Positions 12,471 to 44,234 of a stretch of DNA of 64,000 nucleotides are shown here, piece after piece. The stretch covers positions 1,016,458-1,080,457 of the forward strand of contig BJOX01000090.1 in the NCBI GenBank assembly GCA_009731375.1. Reading direction: 5' to 3'. Position numbers and translations under genes: made by a program. Within the stretch, counting starts at the first letter, position 1, and each line of letters begins with the position of its first letter. The notes beneath the pieces are model-generated. The model saw nothing but the letters and a program-made list of their open reading frames with translations, was not told the DNA's origin and ran no database searches. The stretch is from Paulinella micropora. Its lineage: Eukaryota > Cercozoa > Imbricatea > Euglyphida.

Positions 12471-13598
12471 CCCAAGCCCACGCGAGGAAAAATGGCAACA
12501 GGAGACGTATCCTCCGAGTTCTGTCGAAAAGAAGTAAAATTTTTAAGTGTTTGGCCGGACCCACTAAATTACTCTTTTTCTGGCTGTTCTTTCGTCGCCA
12601 GTCCTCCAAACAAGGCGGTTCGAAGTAACCCTCCCATCGCCGTTCTGCACCAGTGCACCTGCTACTCTAGCCCACGTTGGTGTCAGTGGGTAATCTCTTC
12701 TCTTTGTTGTGTTAGACGCTTGTTCGGTCTGTATTGAAACTTTTTGCAACGAAAAACGATTGTGACACCTTTTTTCGAGTGTCTTCCCAAAAGGTACATG
12801 TGAAATTAGATACGCTTGAGGATCCAGACATGTCCAAGGCGTCTTTACCTTCTCCATGTTTTGCTTTTGCTAATGCTCCATGTTTCGCTCAACGTTTTTC
12901 TCTATAGAAAGTTCACCTGTTGGTTATTGTTTTAGGGCTTTTTGGGACAACTAGGATTTGTGCTCTGGATCTTTGGTCTTTGTCGAACGCACTACTGCTA
13001 CCCTGAGAAGAAGGCGAACCTATCTCAGTACCAGTTCCTTGACATTTGTGATTGACTACAATTCGACAGTATTGGTCTGCTGTCCCTGACCCACTGCCTT
13101 TCTCATAACTCGTAGAAGGGCGCGTTTTGAGATTGATCTCCGCTCCTTCCCCTGTGTGATCCTGGTTCAATTGTCACCAGTTTCCGCATTGCATTGCGTT
13201 CGGTGAGTGGTCTATCGCCATTGGGCGTTCGGGGTCAGGGTCTTTGACAATTTGCACGAAACGCTCTCTAGGGAGGTGTGAGTTTTGTTACTCTCTGTAG
13301 GGCACAAGTTGTGATACCTAATTCCCTAAGAACGAAAGTAGAGCATAGGGTCGTCGAGCGGAGCAGAGGAGACTAAGGGGGGGGGGGTAGCCTACGGCAG
13401 AAGAGCAGCCACAGGTAACGGCGTGCCACGCGTGTCCCCCTGCCTCCTCTGCTCATCCAGCCGAGGTGCTCATCCAGCCAAGTGTGCACTTTTCTCCAAA
13501 TCGACCTTTGCCCCCAGCCTCACTCCATTGTCCTCTGAGCTTGGTCGCCGTCAGTAGGCTTCAAGGGTGGGACTAGGGTTTGCCAGAGCGCCTATCAT
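12471..13598. other. Gene-free upstream flank of the 24-exon gene
   Basis: Complex sequence with no convincing ORF on either strand. It ends at the ATG of the 24-exon gene, so it should include that gene's promoter and 5' leader. I recognise no clear TATA box. A run of nine G lies at 13,378-13,387. Confidence 0.4.
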
Positions 13599-33797
<20,199 letters not shown>

Positions 33798-34600
33798 GAC
33801 AAGCAACGCAGAAGAAGGAGAGAGAGAGGAAGGTTCAGGGAGCAAAAGGGAGAAGAGAAAGGCGCAACAGCGAGGAAGGTGGAAATGGATAACAGGGATG
33901 GCGAACGAAACGCGTTGGCAAGGAGCCAGGCATGTGGCGGGCTGCTAGAAAGGGACCCACGGACAACGAGAAAAACAAAAAAAAGGAAAAGATGTCCAGG
34001 TGTATAAGAGAATTGGGCACGAGGAAAGAGAGGCCAACGGACCAGACGGAGGCCGGCAAGAAGGCAGGAAAGGGCAAGGGAAAAGACTGGCAGAGGAAAA
34101 AAAAGGGGGTGGGGGGGGGGGCACTGATGAGACTGGCGGCATATGAATCTAGGAAATACTAAGGATAGGGACGTTCCCAGTTAACTGGTCCATCCATCTC
34201 AGTCCCGTTCATTCTGAAAAAAAAAAAAAAAAATTGTGGCTGACATAGTAACGATTTGCGGATTCGACGAGCTCGCGGCAGTGAAAAAAAAAATTGTGTC
34301 AGCAGGGCGGTCCTTACTGTAATATGTAGACGGTATTAAGTTATGAGAATATCTGCGGGTTTATTTTGGTATGGGGGTCTAGGTTGCTTTTTGTGTGGAG
34401 AAGTTCGTATTAAGTACAATCAAAATGACTTCAACCGTTTTTTTTTTGTTTTGTTTTTTTTGTTTTTTGTTTTTTGTTTTTTTTCTCAGCCAGTGTTTGC
34501 GTCCATAACTTGTGTCATGGCTCATAACTTTCAAACGAGGCACAGAACAGGCTGAGAGGGAAACGTTTCTAGCCATTTTGAATTGTAGTTAACAACTAAG
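33798..34600. other. 3' flank of the 24-exon gene
   Basis: Purine-rich sequence after the TGA at 33,795, with A runs at 34,217 and 34,285 and a T-rich patch at 34,439-34,483. No gene or clear polyadenylation signal is certain. Confidence 0.5.
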
Positions 34601-34612
34601 AGCTTCTCTGGG
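34487..34612. mobile_element. Diverged fragment related to the 218-bp MITE family
   Basis: Shares CTCAGCC, CTCATAACTTTCAAACGA-like and GTAGTTAAnAACTA words in the same order as the right halves of the two MITEs. The ends are degraded. Confidence 0.35.
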
Positions 34613-35127
34613 TGGTGAAGGAATAGACGAAGTCATCTTCCTGCCCCAAAACACAGCTGTGATATTAATCGACAGTGTGAAATCGAGCAACACAACAAAA
34701 AAAAAAGAGGGGGGGGGGATGGAAAAGAAAAATAGAAAAGGCGGAACATATGACAAAATTCTGGAGGGGTATGGATGAAAGCAACGAAACAACGACACTC
34801 ATATTTATTGAGAGAAAAACTTGCAGACGTGATGGATATTAAGGAACAGCAAGTGCAAACCCTGCTCAGTCTTTTTCCTGCTAAGTTAGATCCAAAAGGT
34901 CTGGGGAATGGCTTCAAGTCCTGATTTGAAGCCAAAAGTCAGGACTAGGCAAACGTCGTACTCCGTCACGACAAAGATAGCAGCTAAGCATGTTAAGATT
35001 GCCTAGTCACAACCTCAGGAAAGAACTGATCATATAATCAATGAATAAATCTAGTTGCAGATCCCAATGTCACAGCGACTTCCCAATTCTTAAAGTCAAC
35101 CGGTAACCGGGGCGTCACCCTGTATTT

Positions 35128-35940
35128 CACCTGCTCACTCTGAGTCAGGAGTCAAAGCAGTCATAGTGTTCTTATTAAGAAATCGTTGTATGTGCCTACT
35201 TGAAGAATTGTATACAAACTCACAATTCGAATTTTTTTGCATTCAAGAGAAAACTACACACACAGAGTTGGTGTGTTCTGTGCACAGATGGATTTGGAAA
35301 GACACTCTCTTTCAGGAGTGGCTATACAACAACGTATTAGGACAGTGGTAACCAAAAACACATATGTCTCGACAGACCGTTCACCTGCCGTTGCATTTTT
35401 GTGTCCTTCCTCTGCCCTTAACGACCTGTATCAGACTGAGCATCTTAACGACCGGCCAAAACCTTTACAGTTGATAAGACACTCTTTTTGACAGGTTCAT
35501 TAGATTCTCCTCTGCACGACGTTTCGACTTGCTTCACTAATTATTTTTCGATTTCGTTCAGAAATGATTTCAAACTATCAATTCAAAGTTCTTTTTAGCT
35601 ATTGCTATTTTTCCTGTTCGTATTACCTTTTTCACCGATTTCCTCATGAAAATGCTTTTACTGTAAATTTGTGGACTTGAACGGAAAAATCCAATATCTA
35701 ACTTGTCTTCCGTTGCCAGTCATTTTCGCCTTGAGGCTTCCCAAATCGATTTGGGAATTTTCAAGTCCAACAACCCGACCACTATCAGTTTATGACTGTT
35801 AACTTGAAGACTCGCGACACTATCCGTTTTGAGAACAGGAGACCTCACAATTTACGTTCTACCCATGATCGTACGTTGCAACCAAGCCTGCCATGAGTTC
35901 GAAATTATGTAAATAAACGAAGTGACCTCTCTACTATTTT
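35128..35940 (-). repeat. Dispersed repeat, right copy (A' then B')
   Basis: Reverse complement of the blocks at 6,388-7,205: A' spans about 35,135-35,421 and B' about 35,422-35,935, joined at TGCCCTTAACGACC. The order is permuted relative to the left copy. No protein is seen. Confidence 0.8.
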
Positions 35941-36050
35941 TAAGAATAGTTATTGTAACAGGGGTTTACCGGACCACGAGTGACCGTGCTCACCGCTTTG
36001 CCAAGTTCAGGGCTTTTTGAGTATTAGTGCTGGTTTTTGAGTAGTCTCAG
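35937..36050 (+). repeat. 110-bp direct repeat, copy 1
   Basis: From TTTTAAGAATAGTTATTGTA to GAGTAGTCTCAG. It is nearly identical to 37,783-37,890. It starts exactly where the A'/B' repeat ends. Confidence 0.85.
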
Positions 36051-37782
36051 TAAGCGCCACGGTTTGTAAGGGCTTGTTTTTGAGTAGAGTAACGGTTTGT
36101 AAGGGCTTGTTTTTTGAGTAGAGTGAGGGTTTGTAAGGGCTTATGATCTCCAGGGCTTGTGAGGTAAGCTCACGACGAAGATTATGAACAGGAAGTCTGT
36201 GATACTGCATTGGTTTCGGTTATGTAGTAACGGAACTAGGTAGGTTAAAGTGGAAGGATAATTAGTACAGCCAGTGAGAAGAATACCAGTTGATATAGGT
36301 AAAGAAAGGAAATTGCTTTTGAGTAAAAAGGAAGTTTTTCCAGTGCACCGTGGGGCGAGAAAATACTGGTAAAAAGTAAAAAGCAAGATATGTTTGATTA
36401 AATTGTGTTACGTTAAAACTTGTGACTCACGGTCGGTTCCTCGATAAGTTGGTTACGAAGTGGCGTTTAGGCCAGGTACTGGAGTATTGGTATTATTAGT
36501 TGCTCATGAATCGGAGTAGTGGTATAGTTCTTTGTGGAAAAAATTCCGTTGTTCTGGAAGTCGTCAGGACGGTAAATTGGAGTAGAGGTATATAAGGTTC
36601 CTTTTGAGCAAGTGTGGTATAAATTACTGTAGATCGGTTGGTGGGTGCTTATGCGGAAACGTCTAGGTCATGAATTGGAGTAGTGATACAGCTTTTCTTG
36701 AAGTTATTGGTAATTTGAGTAGAGTTGTAGTTCCCTTTGAGTGAGTTATTAGTTCCCCCGACTAGTTAGGCCGGGAGCCTGCAGGGCAGGCGGGGCAGAG
36801 AGTATAGTTTAAGGTAAGTATATGGTAAAGTTAGATAGGGTTGGACAGGGCAATGGGCGGCAGTATAGCCAGAGGTGTGGACAGTGCTAACTGTAGGATC
36901 AAGCGTCAGGGGTTAGTGCCGAAGAGTTTGTAACTAAACATGCTATCAGGATGCTCTGTGGACTTGGGAGGACTGCAGAGAATACACTTGCCAAGCCTTT
37001 TGAAGAGCGCAGGCACGAGAAAAGAAGAGGGGCTCATCCAGGGAATCACGCATGTGGGTATGGAGCGGCAAAAGAGAGGGACCATGTAGTAAAACATACG
37101 AGAAAGCAGGGGGGACTTGTTGGTTGGTTGCTCGGTTGCTGGCGACGTAGGCAGGGTGCTCTTGCTTCAGGACACGACACCGTTCACAGAAAACACACTT
37201 GCCAGGAGCACAGGCACGAGAAATGAAGAAGGGCTCATCCACTGAACTTAAGGAACGACACATGCGGGTATGGAGCGGCAAAAAAGAAAGACCATGTAGC
37301 AGAACACACGAGAAAGCAGGGAGGACATGTTGGTTGGTTGCTTGGTTGCTGGCGACGCAGGCAGGCTGATCTTGCTTCAGGACACGAAACGATAAAGAGG
37401 GACATCGCCGGGATACAAAGGGACTCCGAGCCTGGGCTAGTGGACGCAAAACCGATGGGGAGCAAGGGGCCAGGAGCACGGGTATCACATCTTCCCTTCT
37501 ACGAAACAAAGCGTGCAGGGGGGTCCTTCGGGAGCTTTTTGGAAGGAAAAAACACGAGGAGAAGAGGAGTTCCACCATGAGTATAAATCCTTTATGTACC
37601 TATACACGTACAGACACACACGCACACACACGCACACACCCAAAGGGCCAGATCAGGTAGTAGCTCCAGGGGTTGTAGTGGGGCTCCAGGGTTAATATCT
37701 CTGCTATGATTTCTCATAGTAGGTGGCCTATGTAGGCGTGTCGAATTCCGAACCCTGAGAAGGGACAAGGATGCAGGTTTAA
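36051..37782. repeat. Segment between direct repeats with internal tandem units
   Basis: Contains about three copies of a 33-bp GGTTTGTAAGGGCTTGT unit (36,061-36,140) and two copies of a roughly 215-bp unit (about 37,000-37,200 and 37,205-37,385). A 210-codon minus-strand ORF (37,578-36,946) spans the larger repeat; I doubt it is a gene. (CA)n lies at 37,612-37,640. Confidence 0.6.
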
Positions 37783-37890
37783 CTTTTAAGAATAGTTATT
37801 GTAACAGGGGTTTACCGGACCACGAGTGACCGTGCTCACCCCTTTGCCAAGTTCAGGGCTTGTTTAGTGCTGGTTTTTGAGTAGTCTCAG
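37783..37890 (+). repeat. 110-bp direct repeat, copy 2
   Basis: Second copy of 35,937-36,050 in the same orientation; it differs by a few substitutions and a small indel near its end. Confidence 0.85.
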
Positions 37891-38234
37891 AGTAGTATAG
37901 GGTCGCACTTGGTCACGCTTCTTCAAGACATACCACCCGCCACCCAGAGACACACACCGGCCGGCCCGCCGGGACAAAATTGCAACGGACGGGAAAAAGT
38001 GGAAACGGACAAATAAAATGATACACGTAGCCTTTTTCAACATTGAACACAGTCACAGCTGTTAATTTGCGAAAAAAGAAATATAACGGGTTTTGCGATT
38101 TTTCTTGACTTTTTTTGTTGAAGTTTCTGTTAGATAGAAAAATGAAATAGAATTAATCAGCCAAAACTTCAACCATATGATTATACCAAAATCGTCTAAT
38201 CATATAAGCGTTTTCGCTTCTGTTTTTCTGTTTT

Positions 38235-38759
38235 TTGCGAACCATAAAGCTTATTCATACCCCTCATCATATAATGTCATTAAATCTCATACCAAATAAT
38301 GTAAGAGATAAATATATTTGGAAAGAACAGTTTAAAGCAAGTAGTTATAGCTTGAATAAACTAAATGAATTGAAAATAAAGGCAGATAAAGAGATTGAAA
38401 AAGACGAAGCGATAATTGAGAATATGAAGAAAGAGTTGATGAATAAGAAGGAGAGGCGAGATGCGTTGAAAGAGACGATATATGAAAGAGAGAAGGAGAG
38501 AGACGAGATAGAAGAAGACTTAATGGAGGATAGACGAAATAAGTTGAAGAAAAGAAAGATTGAGAGTGAAATAAGATTGATGAAGCATTGGAAGAAGCAG
38601 AATAGAGGAATGATAGTGGCAGAGGAGCTTGTTAAGATGGAAAAAATGATTGAAAAAGGAACGACATTTACAGAAGCATGTATGATGATGAAAAGATTAG
38701 ATGAAATAGGGATAGATGTAGGGGAAGGTAATAGAAATATGAATAAAGCTTATAGATAA
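38235..38759 (+). CDS. PLV coiled-coil protein, unknown function
   Basis: 174 codons, Lys/Glu/Met-rich, with heptad-like spacing from about residue 45 to 135, consistent with a long coiled coil. The start could be the internal ATG at 38,274, which gives MSLNLIPNN and lies after an AT-rich leader. It is intact and close to the left edge of the viral block. I know no family for it. The next gene begins 88 bases downstream behind a TATA-like element. Confidence 0.6.
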   Translation: MRTIKLIHTPHHIMSLNLIPNNVRDKYIWKEQFKASSYSLNKLNELKIKADKEIEKDEAIIENMKKELMNKKERRDALKETIYEREKERDEIEEDLMEDRRNKLKKRKIESEIRLMKHWKKQNRGMIVAEELVKMEKMIEKGTTFTEACMMMKRLDEIGIDVGEGNRNMNKAYR

Positions 38760-38762
38760 TTG

Positions 38763-38770
38763 ACTATATA
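38763..38770 (+). promoter_or_regulatory. TATA-like element before the spliced PLV gene
   Basis: CTATATAAAG about 80 bases before the ATG at 38,848. Inferred from sequence only. Confidence 0.35.
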
Positions 38771-38847
38771 AAGTCCTGGGCACGACTCTAAACTACCCCT
38801 ACACATACATACATAGTTTGTCCCTGTGTATGTATGTGTAGGTTGCG

Positions 38848-39348
38848 ATGCCTCCGAAGAAGAAGGAAGAAGAGCCAGCACCAGCAATGCCTCCGAAGAA
38901 GAAGGAAGAAGAGCCAGCACCAGCAACTCCTCAGGTAATAATATCTTTTCTTTTTTGTTGCTCACATTGTTGTTTATGTTTTTTTTAGAAAACTATGGAT
39001 GATGGTTTCAAATTGCTTAGCCTTGCTGATAAGAAAGATGGTCAGGGAAAATTTACCCCAACGAGAATGGTCGGGTTCTTTGTTGAGCACAAAGACAACG
39101 ATGTTTTCATTTACAAGTCAAAAGAGGCTACTAATGTATTCTCAGCGATTGAAGCAAAAGGCTCGCAGTCTGCTGTTAAATTTCTGACTGTTGGGGCAGA
39201 CGTATGGGTAGCTTTCAACAAAGATGTTCCTTTGTTTTTCTCTCCAAAGTTGAACAACATTGAGAAGGTTGCTTCTGATTTTGGAAGCATAACAAGAATT
39301 ATCCGCTCCAAGATTTATCTCAACAAAGCTTCTCGTGGCAACAACTGA
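38848..39348 (+). CDS. Spliced PLV small protein (146 aa)
   Basis: Exon 1 38,848-38,934 encodes two tandem copies of MPPKKKEEEPAPA plus TPQ. The intron is 38,935-38,988 (54 nt, GTAATA...TTTTTTTAG, pyrimidine-rich). Exon 2 38,989-39,348 is in phase 0 and encodes the body (DDGFKLLSLADKKDG...). Without splicing, an ATG at 38,995 gives 117 residues. The Lys/Glu/Pro/Ala leader looks like a nucleic-acid-binding or linker tail. The body is a small globular domain that I do not recognise. An intron in a viral gene is unusual but fits a virus transcribed in the host nucleus. Confidence 0.65.
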
Positions 39349-39387
39349 AAAAATAAAAATCTTTCAATACGTACAAATCCATTATTT

Positions 39388-39397
39388 NNNNNNNNNN
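39388..39397. other. 10-N gap with matching flanks
   Basis: About 25 bases on each side are near-identical (CTTTCAATAC.TACAAATCCA), so the join may be two overlapping contig ends rather than missing sequence. Confidence 0.8.
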
Positions 39398-39413
39398 TAA
39401 AAACTTTCAATAC

Positions 39414-40408
39414 TTACAAATCCAATATCTCTTTTTTCTTTCTAATCCGGTAACTACTACGGATATTTTCCGGCTTTATGTCTAATGACTTTAATAAGTG
39501 GCCGGTCTTTTTTTCCTTAGTTGCTTCTTTAACTTTGTCGGCTAGTTGAGGTTTAACTTCTTCCGGTTCTTGTTCGTTCATTTTGGACTTTAATAATTGT
39601 TGAGGACTGACTAGTTCGTTTTCACAGAGTATTAACTTAAAGCCTTTCCGGCCTTTTACTGTATATACTTTTTTTGAGTATTGAACATCACCCTTAGAAA
39701 AAACAGTTCTTTCTAGTTCTTTTCTTACTGTTGAGCCCTTAGGAAATTTATTAATAAGACCGGCTCTATATATTTCCTGATCATTTTTCTTTTTGCCCTC
39801 ATAGACTTCAATAGGTGTGGCTTTTATTGTATTATGGTATGTATTATTATAATTATCAACAATTCATAAATGTAAGGAACCCAAATGAAATTATCATTAA
39901 CTTCCCACATAAAATTTAAATCGTTTCTTATTGTTCTAATAAATCTATCTACTATCCCCATAGTTCGGTGGTCGCCAACTTCGTTTGTTGTGTGTTGAAT
40001 TCAGTTGTCTTTAAAGTATTCAGCGACTTGTCCTTTATATTCGCTGCCGTTGTCGGACGTAATCCTTTTAGGTTTTGGCATTTTCTTTAATCCTTCTAAT
40101 ACTTCACTGGTTGTTTTATTTTTGATCGGTTCAATCCAACCACGACGAGAATAAACATCAATCATTACTAATCCAAAATTGAATGTTTTGTTTCCTTTCT
40201 TAGTAGCAATTTTAGACATATCCATTAAATCAATAAACACTTGGCTTAATGGTTCAGGCTCAGGGGCTAGTATAGTATTCCATTTTTTAGGCGCTTTTGA
40301 TTGATGGTGAATTTCAGAAGCCTCTTCAATTTTCTGTTTTTCAAGTTCTTCGTTTTTGCCTGGAGTTTCTTCCAGTTGTGAGTTAGCGGCTATATGCTTA
40401 TGATCCAT
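39414..40408 (-). pseudogene. rve-family (DDE) integrase, broken
   Basis: A minus-strand integrase core starts at the ATG at 40,408: FIDLMDMSK carries the first acidic residue, MIDVYSRRGWIEPIK is the typical second strand, and TSDNGSEYKG the second acid. An in-frame TGA near 40,000 is followed in the same frame by GDHRTMGIVDRFIRT, the third catalytic block, with Asp in the usual Glu place. A frameshift near 39,850 leads into a C-terminal tail ending at TAA 39,414. The total is about 330 codons, normal for PLV and virophage integrases. It would insert the viral genome into host DNA. One stop and one frameshift make it inactive unless they are sequencing errors. Confidence 0.8.
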
Positions 40409-40564
40409 TTCTATATGCGACTAAAATAGGAAGGTAGTTTATCACGATATATAAAAGAGTAAATAATAAGTCGTGCATAAAGTATATATATTAGAATTTA
40501 AGAAAAATTTTAGATGTAAATTTATTTTTTTTTTTTGGTTTCTCAGGATGTTGATTATAAACAT

Positions 40565-41005
40565 TTACTTAACACGGCTAGTCTTCTTCCCTCCTTTCTT
40601 AGGCTTAGGCTCTTCTTCCTCTTCCTCACTCTCGCTTTCGTCCTCACTCTCTTCTTCCACTTTCTTTTTTACCACTTTCTTCGCCTTCTTCTGTTTAGTC
40701 TTAAGTTTCATCTTTGATATTTTATCAGCAATGAGGTCAACGAAATCGTGTTCAACCTCTTCATCGCTTTCACTGCTTTCCTCACTTATCTCACCGTCCC
40801 GCCCATCAATCATATCCTTAGCCAACTGCTTCTTAGTAATGTGGTCCATCTTTTCGTCATGGGTCATTTCTTTCACATTCTTAGCCTCTTCCTCAGCAAG
40901 TAGCTCCCTCGCCCTCTCAATCTTTCTCTGCTTAGCCTGATTCTTCTTCGCCTCCCACCCCTTTTCAAGGTTCTTCATAGCGACCTCTCTATTACCTCTT
41001 GGCAT
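40565..41005 (-). CDS. PLV highly charged protein, unknown function
   Basis: 146 codons on the minus strand, starting MPRGNREVAMKNLEKGW and ending in an acidic Glu/Ser stretch and a Lys-rich tail. It is intact and shares orientation with the integrase. The Lys/Glu composition and central acidic block suggest a DNA-associated or scaffold protein, but I recognise no family. The overlapping plus-strand ORF is a hydrophobic shadow. Confidence 0.6.
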   Translation of the reverse strand: MPRGNREVAMKNLEKGWEAKKNQAKQRKIERARELLAEEEAKNVKEMTHDEKMDHITKKQLAKDMIDGRDGEISEESSESDEEVEHDFVDLIADKISKMKLKTKQKKAKKVVKKKVEEESEDESESEEEEEEPKPKKGGKKTSRVK

Positions 41006-41083
41006 TTTATGACTTGTTTATATTATTATACAAAATAATATTATTTAGTTTTTATTAATAAACAATTTTTTAACAAACATAAC

Positions 41084-44000
41084 ATGAGTTTCAAGTCGCT
41101 CTTAGGCTTGTCTGAACATATACCAACACTAATATAGTGGGCCTTACCTGAAAAAATTTAGACCTTACCAACACTAATATAGTGGGCTTAAACACAGATA
41201 GGGTGCCAGAAGATGCTGACCCTGTAAATCTGTATTATACTGACGACCGATTCGATGCGAGATTATCTACCAAATCAACAACAGACATTAAAGAAGGACA
41301 AAATTTATACTATACAGAGCAACGAGTTAGGAACAACGACGAGGTTAAAGCCTCAACTCAACACCGCTCGAATACAAGTAATCCGCACCAAACCAGTTTA
41401 TATAATTTGATAGACACAAACATATTTGCACAAGCAAGCGGTCAATACTTAACTTACAACGATGTAGAAGGCAAATGGAAGAATACCGCCCTTGGTTCAA
41501 TTGATACACTTTCAGATGTAGTCATTACAGCACCAGTGGCGATGAATAGTTATCTAACATATAACTCAATAAACTGGGTAAATAAAACCTTTCCGATAAA
41601 TGTTGATGAATTCGGCAATATTAGTATGGGAAGGAAGAATATAACAGGAGTTAATTTACTAAATACCAAAGATGTTGATGAATGGATATTTGAGCACCAA
41701 GATAATAACAATAAAGTGTCAGCGAGTGGAAGTATAGATAGCCACAGCGATGTGACGATAACAGGCTTTCCAGCAGATAACCAACTGATTATGTATAGCA
41801 CGGGGCAATGGAGAAACACTACACCACCCTTTCTTAGATTAGACGGCACTGCTAGTATGACGGGTGCGCTAAATATGGGTGGTTTTGCTATTTCAGGGGC
41901 TTCTACGTATAATGGAATTAATCTCGCTAATCTCGCAATTGATGGTTCGGTGGTTAAACTAACAGGAGACCAAACCATAGGAGGAATAAAAACATTTAGC
42001 AGTATAATAAATGCTAGTGCGGGTATTGATATGAAAAGCCAAAGCATAACAAATGTAAATCTTGTTGATGGTGTGGATGTTCTGTCCTTGATACTTCGGT
42101 GGTTAAACTAACAGGAGACCAAACCATAGCAGGAAATAAAAAATTTACATCAACTTTAGAAGTAAGTGGTTCGTCCAATCCTACTACTTTTGATGGTATC
42201 GGCATAGCATTGGATACAAAAATAGGGATGATTGCAGCACAAAAAACAGCAACAGCGACTTGGTATCCGATACAAATAACGGGTTCGTATGTTGAGTTAT
42301 ATTCGGGTAATACTTTAATTATAACCGCGACTGGCACTACACTCAATTTGAGTAACAACAAAATAACAAACTTAGCCGACCCTTCCGCTTCAACAGATGG
42401 AGCAAATAAAAGTTATGTTGATACAAAAGACCGGCAAAATGTGAAACTAACATGAAACCAAACCATAGCAGGAATTAAGACATTTAGCAGTGGCGTTGAT
42501 ATTACTGGGAATTCAATAAACTCAACAACAAAGGGCACATTCATCGTTTTTAATTCTACAAGTAATATCGGGTAAATTGCTAGTTTGGATATGAAAACTG
42601 CAACATATTACAACTTTGAAATTTCTGCGAAAAAAAAAGTTTTATTATTGATGGGACGATTGTTTCGTGGTTTAATGCTACTGGCTTAGATATTAATAGT
42701 AGTCGGATTGTTAATCTAGGAGCACCACAAAATGCGAATGAAGCGGTAAATAGACAATATCTGGATGACAATTGTGTGAAACTAACAACAGACCAAACCA
42801 TAACAGGAAGCAAAACATTTAATGGGGCGAGCACTGTGATAAAATATCTAACTTTAACGAACAATGCCGATTTTAATATTCAAACTATCACTAATGGTGG
42901 AAATATAACATATAATTGGGCTAGGATATTAAACCAAAATGGAGGAGATATATTCTTTTCACAGACATCAGGTGATTATCAATATTTCTTATTTACTCTA
43001 AATACTGCTACAAGCGGAACCGCAAATCAACGAGGTTATGTATTTACGAATGTAGCATTTGATGCAAAAGGAGCAGGTCTTTATATTTCAAAACTTTTGG
43101 ATAATAAAAGTGCTTCGTCTGACATTGTCCGTTTTAATAATGCTGGCGGTATGCGATTTTATGGTGCTTTGGATATGAATTCAAACAACATAACAAATGG
43201 TGGAACAATAACGGGAACTACATTAACGGCAACTGCTGGTATGACTACAACAACTTTAACGGCGAGCGGATTATTAACAGCAGATGGCGGTTGTAAGTTA
43301 TCTATTCAAAATAAAGTAGATGGAGGAAATGGACAGGGTATATTTGTGGGATACAGACAACTCAGGATGGGGGGCTCAGCCTGGGGCAGGTAAAAGTCTA
43401 TCTGGTTCTGCGGTTGCTGGCAACGATATTTCTGGCTTTGCTATAAGATTTAGGTCTGGTTTTGCTTCGGCGGATGGTTTTGTGTGGGAAAATTCTAATG
43501 AGCAATTGTTAATGTCATTGAATGGGGCAAACGGGACTTTATGGACAAAAGGGTTAATAACGGCTAGTGCGGGGATATCAACAACAACATTAACGGCAAG
43601 CGACAAAATAACGATAGCACAGGATAAACCTAATATTGGGAAGAACAACGAGAGGATTGGCGGCATACACGGGTGGATTAGAATTATACGGGACATCTGG
43701 TGTAGCGGGACCACATATACAAGCATTTACAACGGCCGATCCTAATTATCCTTGTTTTCAATTAATTAACAATAGTCATAGCGATGTATCATTAAAATTT
43801 GATTGTTATTGGGATGGCGCAACTAATGATAAGTCAAGTTCTGCTACCTCAAATTTTATGATAGCCAAAGGCACTAATCTTGTTTTTCAATATGCGTCAG
43901 GGGTAGCGGTAGGAAGTAATATAACATTTAACACCGCAATGACAATTGGTAGTACATCAGGCTTATTAACAACGAAGGCAATAACTGCTGGTGGCTTACT

Positions 44001-44234
44001 AACGGCAAATGCGGGGATTACATACTCTGGGGTGCTAACTACCACAACTAATAATGGAGCGAAAATAGGAATTCAAGGACAAACAGACGGGACGAATGCG
44101 AGAGGAATATTTGTATGGGATACCAGTGATTCAAACTGGGGAATTTATATGTCTCAGTCTGGTTCGGGTAAATCATTAAGTGGAGGAACAGCACCAGCAG
44201 GAGGAGTAGGCGGAGGATTAACTTCTTATGCTAT
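41084..44234 (+). pseudogene. PLV tail-fibre-like protein, N-terminal part, degraded
   Basis: Repeated motifs of the type KLTGDQTIAGxKTF (near 41,960, 42,105, 42,450 and 42,780) and GIFVWDTxxSxWG (43,340 and 44,110) are typical of fibre proteins in phages, giant viruses and PLVs. A likely start is ATG 41,084 (MSFKSLLGLSEH), but the first 100 bases hold a TGA, a duplicated TNTNIVGL block and a frame change. Further frame changes lie near 42,095, 42,560, 43,340 and 43,650, with a TGA at 42,453. The gene is then split at 44,234 by an 8.86-kb transposon; its C-terminus is at 53,091-53,666. The role would be trimeric receptor-binding fibre. Confidence 0.75.

Noticed and set aside
10805-12628. 607-codon plus-strand ORF and long minus-strand Arg/Glu-rich ORFs over the CTT tract
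   Set aside because: They are open only because the triplet repeat has no stop codons; there is no complex protein sequence and no joining exon.
36946-37578. 210-codon minus-strand ORF as a gene
   Set aside because: It covers a two-copy tandem repeat, has no recognisable domain, and composition is not clearly coding. Kept only as a low-interest observation.
40000-42460. Alternative genetic code with TGA as a sense codon
   Set aside because: The TGA codons replace Gly in paralogous repeats, occur only in genes with other damage, and the intact capsid and protease genes have no internal TGA.
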